A DNA stretch of 64,000 bases from Paenarthrobacter sp. A20 (GTDB lineage: Bacteria > Actinomycetota > Actinomycetes > Actinomycetales > Micrococcaceae): positions 1,116,001-1,180,000 of the forward strand of contig NZ_JALJWH010000001.1 in the NCBI RefSeq assembly GCF_024168825.1, given 5' to 3'. Below the pieces are notes generated by a model. The model had not been told where the DNA came from, made no database searches, and saw nothing but the letters and a program-made list of their open reading frames with translations. Of this stretch, positions 61,586 to 64,000 are shown in pieces. The number at the start of each line of letters is the position of its first letter. Positions within the stretch are counted from its first letter, which is position 1. Made by a program: the position numbers and the translations under genes.

Positions 61586-62176
61586 ATGCCCCATGAACCC
61601 AAGGCCCGACTAAAGACCAGCCGCATACTCGCCGCGTTGGTCGGCGCGGCCGTTGCACTGAGCGCCTGCACACCCACCACGGAGAACCCCATGACCGGCT
61701 CAGCCAATCCCAGCGACCCTGCAACTGTCAAAGCCCAGGTCGAACAACTCAAACAAGCCCTCGCGGATCTCCACGCCTTCAAAAGCGAAACCCAACAAGC
61801 CATCGGACCCCAGAAATGGGTCGATAAGGGCACTCGTAACATGGATTGCCGAACCTCCGACGGGCAAAACGGCGTGAACTACAGCGTCATGAGTCAGACC
61901 CTTGAAACCCTCGACATGGAATCGTCGGTCAACGTTGTCAAGACGTTTTGGGAATCCAAGGGCTTCACCACCCGCGTCGAATCAAGCCCAAAGGACCCAG
62001 GAAACATCCGTCTCTATGCCAATGAGAACGGCGGAAACCTCATATCCTTCACCGCTACCACTAAAGGCTTCAGCCTAGAGATGAACAGCGCCTGCGTCGC
62101 TGGGAACCAGCACGAAATCTACAAGGAGCTGGACAGGCAGGAAGCAAGCGACAGCCCCTCAGCAATCACGAAGTAG
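61586..62176 (+). CDS. array lipoprotein 5 of 5 (mosaic)
   Basis: A 196-residue paralogue with lipobox LSAC. Bases 61748-61873 match member 2 (59692-59817) with three differences. From 61874 to 62023 the sequence switches to member 3 (60507-60656) with two differences. The gene is thus a recombinant between siblings. Cys residues are in MDCRTSDG and NSACVAG. It is the last of the array; no clear terminator follows before the convergent methyltransferase. Confidence 0.8.
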   Translation: MPHEPKARLKTSRILAALVGAAVALSACTPTTENPMTGSANPSDPATVKAQVEQLKQALADLHAFKSETQQAIGPQKWVDKGTRNMDCRTSDGQNGVNYSVMSQTLETLDMESSVNVVKTFWESKGFTTRVESSPKDPGNIRLYANENGGNLISFTATTKGFSLEMNSACVAGNQHEIYKELDRQEASDSPSAITK

Positions 62177-62243
62177 AGCTGAAGAGCCCCGGCCCCTTGT
62201 TGACTCTGGGCTGGTGCACAGTTATCAATGCGCGTAGGTGCGT

Positions 62244-62864
62244 TCAGCCAACGCGACCGGGAGTGAGCAGCCGTTGCGCGACGATGGCCGCGTGGGGACG
62301 CACTCCGGGGTCGGCGCGCGAGTGCGTGCCAATCACGCTGAAACCGGCTTCCTGCAACCGTCCCGACATCTCCTCCAGAGACCAGAAATAGGCAGGAGTC
62401 ACTGCATGCGAGAACGACTCACCCGCCGGGCCATCGAAGAAGCCGATCAGGAGGCCACCGCCTGGTTTGAGGCACCGGGCAAACTCGTTCAGAACCCGGC
62501 TGATCCCAGCCGGGGGAGTGTGAATCAGTGAGTACCAGGCGAGGATTCCCGCCAATGAGTGATCCGGGGTGGGCAGCCGATCAAGTGACCCGACAGAGAA
62601 CTGGGCATCCGGGCAGAATTGCTTGGCTGTCTCAATGAACTCCGGTACCAAGTCCACGCCTTGGACGTCCACCCCGGCGGAGTGCAGAAAGGCTGTCCAT
62701 TGCCCAGGCCCGCAGCCGGCATCGAGGACTTTCCCGGACAATCCCTGGGCCCATGACAACACCAGCTCCCTATCGACCGGATGCGTGCTGCTGATGGACC
62801 CGAACAATGAGGTGTACTCGTCGGAACGCGCAGAATAGGCGGCTCTCACTGCTCCAAAGGACAT
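62244..62864 (-). CDS. class I SAM-dependent methyltransferase
   Basis: A 206-residue methyltransferase of the Methyltransf_11/25 type. The SAM motif I is VLDAGCGPGQWTAFL, and the acidic residue after strand 2 is in VQGVDLVPEF. Later motifs are SLAGILAWYSLIHTPP and CLKPGGGLLIGFFDG. The ATG at 62864 gives MSFGAVRAAYSARSDEYTSL, the usual start of the group; the frame is open 21 codons further. It is convergent with the lipoprotein array. Substrate unknown. Confidence 0.88.
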   Translation of the reverse strand: MSFGAVRAAYSARSDEYTSLFGSISSTHPVDRELVLSWAQGLSGKVLDAGCGPGQWTAFLHSAGVDVQGVDLVPEFIETAKQFCPDAQFSVGSLDRLPTPDHSLAGILAWYSLIHTPPAGISRVLNEFARCLKPGGGLLIGFFDGPAGESFSHAVTPAYFWSLEEMSGRLQEAGFSVIGTHSRADPGVRPHAAIVAQRLLTPGRVG

Positions 62865-62940
62865 GCGTCTCAGCCTAGGAGCCGGAACGCCCGCCAAGAA
62901 ATCCCTTGACTCCCACACCAACACCACGTCAGCATGTTTC

Positions 62941-62952
62941 TATAACGTTGTA
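62941..62952. promoter_or_regulatory. candidate LacI-type operator of the arabinofuranosidase gene
   Basis: TATAACGTTGTA is symmetric at 10 of 12 positions around a central CG, as in LacI-family operators. It lies 38 bases before the GH51 start, overlapping a TATAAC that could be the -10 box. Confidence 0.4.
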
Positions 62953-62989
62953 AATCGATAAGCAGAACAAGCAGACAAGGACCCACCCT

Positions 62990-64000
62990 TTGGGAAACCA
63001 AGACAAACCCACGGCCAAAATCACCATCGACCCCGCGTTCGTCGTAGGCCCCGTCAGGAGGAAGACCTTCGGCGCCTTCGTTGAGCACCTCGGCCGCTGC
63101 GTCTACACGGGCATTTTCGAGCCTGAGCACCCGAAAGCGGACGACGACGGCTTCCGCACCGACGTCCTCGACCTCACCAAGGAACTCGGTGTCTCTACGG
63201 TCCGCTACCCCGGCGGAAACTTCGTGTCCGGCTACCGCTGGGAAGACGGAGTGGGGCCCAAAGAAGACCGCCCAACAAGGCTCGACCTCGCCTGGCACTC
63301 CAGCGATCCCAACCTGGTGGGCGTGGACGAGTTCGCAAAGTGGTCGGAGAAGGCCGGCGTGGAACCCATGATGGCGGTCAACCTGGGTACCAGGGGCCCG
63401 CAGGAAGCGCTGGACCTGCTGGAGTACTCCACCATCAAGGGTGGAACGGCCTTGTCCGAACAGCGCAAGGCGAATGGCGCCGTCGAGCCTCACAACATCA
63501 CCATGTGGTGCCTCGGGAACGAGATGGACGGCTTCTGGCAGATCGGCCACAAGAAGGCCGGCGAGTACGCGCGGGTTGCCGCCGAAACGGCGCGGGCAAT
63601 GCGCATGGTCAACCCGGACCTGGAACTGGTGGCTTGTGGAAGTTCGGGGCCAACCATGCCAACGTTCGGCGAATGGGAGCGCGTGGTCCTCAACGAGACA
63701 TACGAGTTGGTGGACCTGATCTCGGCGCACCAGTACTTTGAGGACTTCGGGGATTTGCAGGAGCACCTGTCAGCCGGGCACCGGATGGAGGCGTTCATCA
63801 AGGACCTGGTCTCGCACATCGACCATGTGAAGTCGGCCAACAAGTCCGGGAAGCAGGTCAATATCTCGTTCGATGAGTGGAACGTCTGGCACATGTCCCG
63901 CGACGAGTCCAAGGTGCCCACAGGCGACGACTGGCCCGTGGCGCCAGTGCTCCTCGAGGACCGCTACACGGTTGCCGACGCCGTGGTGGTGGGAGACCTT
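62990..64000 (+). CDS. GH51 alpha-L-arabinofuranosidase, 3' end outside window
   Basis: The first 337 residues of an intracellular arabinofuranosidase that releases arabinose from plant hemicellulose fragments. It starts at TTG 62990 with AAGGA nine bases upstream. GH51 marks include FGAFVEHLGRCVYTGIFEPE, VSTVRYPGGNFVSGYRWEDG, the acid/base Glu178 in WCLGNEMDG and the nucleophile Glu296 in SFDEWNVW. There is no signal peptide. Divergent from the methyltransferase. The C-terminal beta domain lies beyond the window. Confidence 0.93.
   Translation, partial: MGNQDKPTAKITIDPAFVVGPVRRKTFGAFVEHLGRCVYTGIFEPEHPKADDDGFRTDVLDLTKELGVSTVRYPGGNFVSGYRWEDGVGPKEDRPTRLDLAWHSSDPNLVGVDEFAKWSEKAGVEPMMAVNLGTRGPQEALDLLEYSTIKGGTALSEQRKANGAVEPHNITMWCLGNEMDGFWQIGHKKAGEYARVAAETARAMRMVNPDLELVACGSSGPTMPTFGEWERVVLNETYELVDLISAHQYFEDFGDLQEHLSAGHRMEAFIKDLVSHIDHVKSANKSGKQVNISFDEWNVWHMSRDESKVPTGDDWPVAPVLLEDRYTVADAVVVGDL

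Larger units (their letters stand above)
58850..62176 (+). repeat. tandem array of five paralogous lipoprotein genes
   Basis: Five genes of about 600 bases in the same direction share signal peptide, linker, coiled segment and C-terminal domain, with each start preceded by the same GGAAG-GTGAACC context. Stretches of more than 100 bases are nearly identical between members. Lys is mostly AAA in these genes, whereas AAG dominates in the neighbouring backbone genes, which suggests different ancestry. Confidence 0.85.

Noticed and set aside
56610..63000. tRNA-Lys as integration site of an island with a downstream att repeat
   Set aside because: No second copy of the tRNA 3' end and no integrase gene are visible downstream in the window, so the island idea remains unsupported here.
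1..64000. CRISPR arrays, insertion sequences, prophage genes, rRNA
   Set aside because: None seen: no regularly spaced repeats, transposase, integrase or phage structural genes.

Overview
The window is high-GC DNA from an actinobacterium, most likely a member of the Micrococcaceae close to Arthrobacter/Paenarthrobacter. This rests on gene content rather than a database search: Lsr2, ClpC1-type ClpC, DisA, CsbD and DUF4235 proteins, frequent GTG/TTG starts, four-base ATGA operon overlaps, and an actinobacterial-type PHO box of 11-bp direct repeats.

Layout. 1-2.4 kb: three tandem alpha/beta hydrolases on the minus strand, the first cut by the window edge. 2.4-7.5 kb: conserved backbone lysS - small membrane protein - lsr2 - clpC. 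7.5-21.3 kb: a mixed segment with a TetR/glycosyltransferase divergent pair, an S9 peptidase, a decayed Fic gene, an ArgA-type acetyltransferase, a flavin oxidoreductase, the dhaKLM dihydroxyacetone phosphotransferase operon, stress-type small proteins, two VOC proteins, an AraC regulator and a DctA-type transporter. 21.4 kb: mutY. 22.4-32.6 kb: an apparently complete oxidative uronate pathway (ABC importer, uronate dehydrogenase, glucarate dehydratase, 5-dehydro-4-deoxyglucarate dehydratase, 2-oxoglutarate semialdehyde dehydrogenase, IclR regulator) plus one unrecognised protein in the operon. 32.7-34.6 kb: a membrane protein and disA. 34.8-44.4 kb: allophanate hydrolase, a urea/guanidine-type carboxylase, two DUF1989 proteins, an APC permease and a TetR regulator, which together look like guanidine or urea nitrogen assimilation. 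45-48.3 kb: radA, a PAP2 phosphatase and a FUSC exporter. 48.4-54.5 kb: phosphate uptake, with PHO box-pstSCAB facing a PiT transporter and its DUF47 partner. 54.7-64 kb: a lipoprotein, a tRNA-sized structured inverted repeat, a conserved hypothetical, tRNA-Lys(TTT), a DUF1023-like alpha/beta hydrolase followed by five tandem paralogous lipoproteins, a methyltransferase and the start of a GH51 arabinofuranosidase.

The order lysS-lsr2-clpC ... mutY ... disA ... radA matches the mycobacterial chromosome. The catabolic cassettes therefore look like accessory insertions between old neighbours.

The best candidates for undescribed biology are: (1) the hydrolase plus five-lipoprotein array next to tRNA-Lys, whose last member is a visible mosaic of two siblings; (2) the 98-bp multi-hairpin element at 55.5 kb with a possible promoter facing it; (3) the 68-bp palindromic element between pstB and the PiT gene; and (4) the unrecognised protein of the uronate operon. 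Functions are assigned by family recognition from sequence alone, and no search was run.
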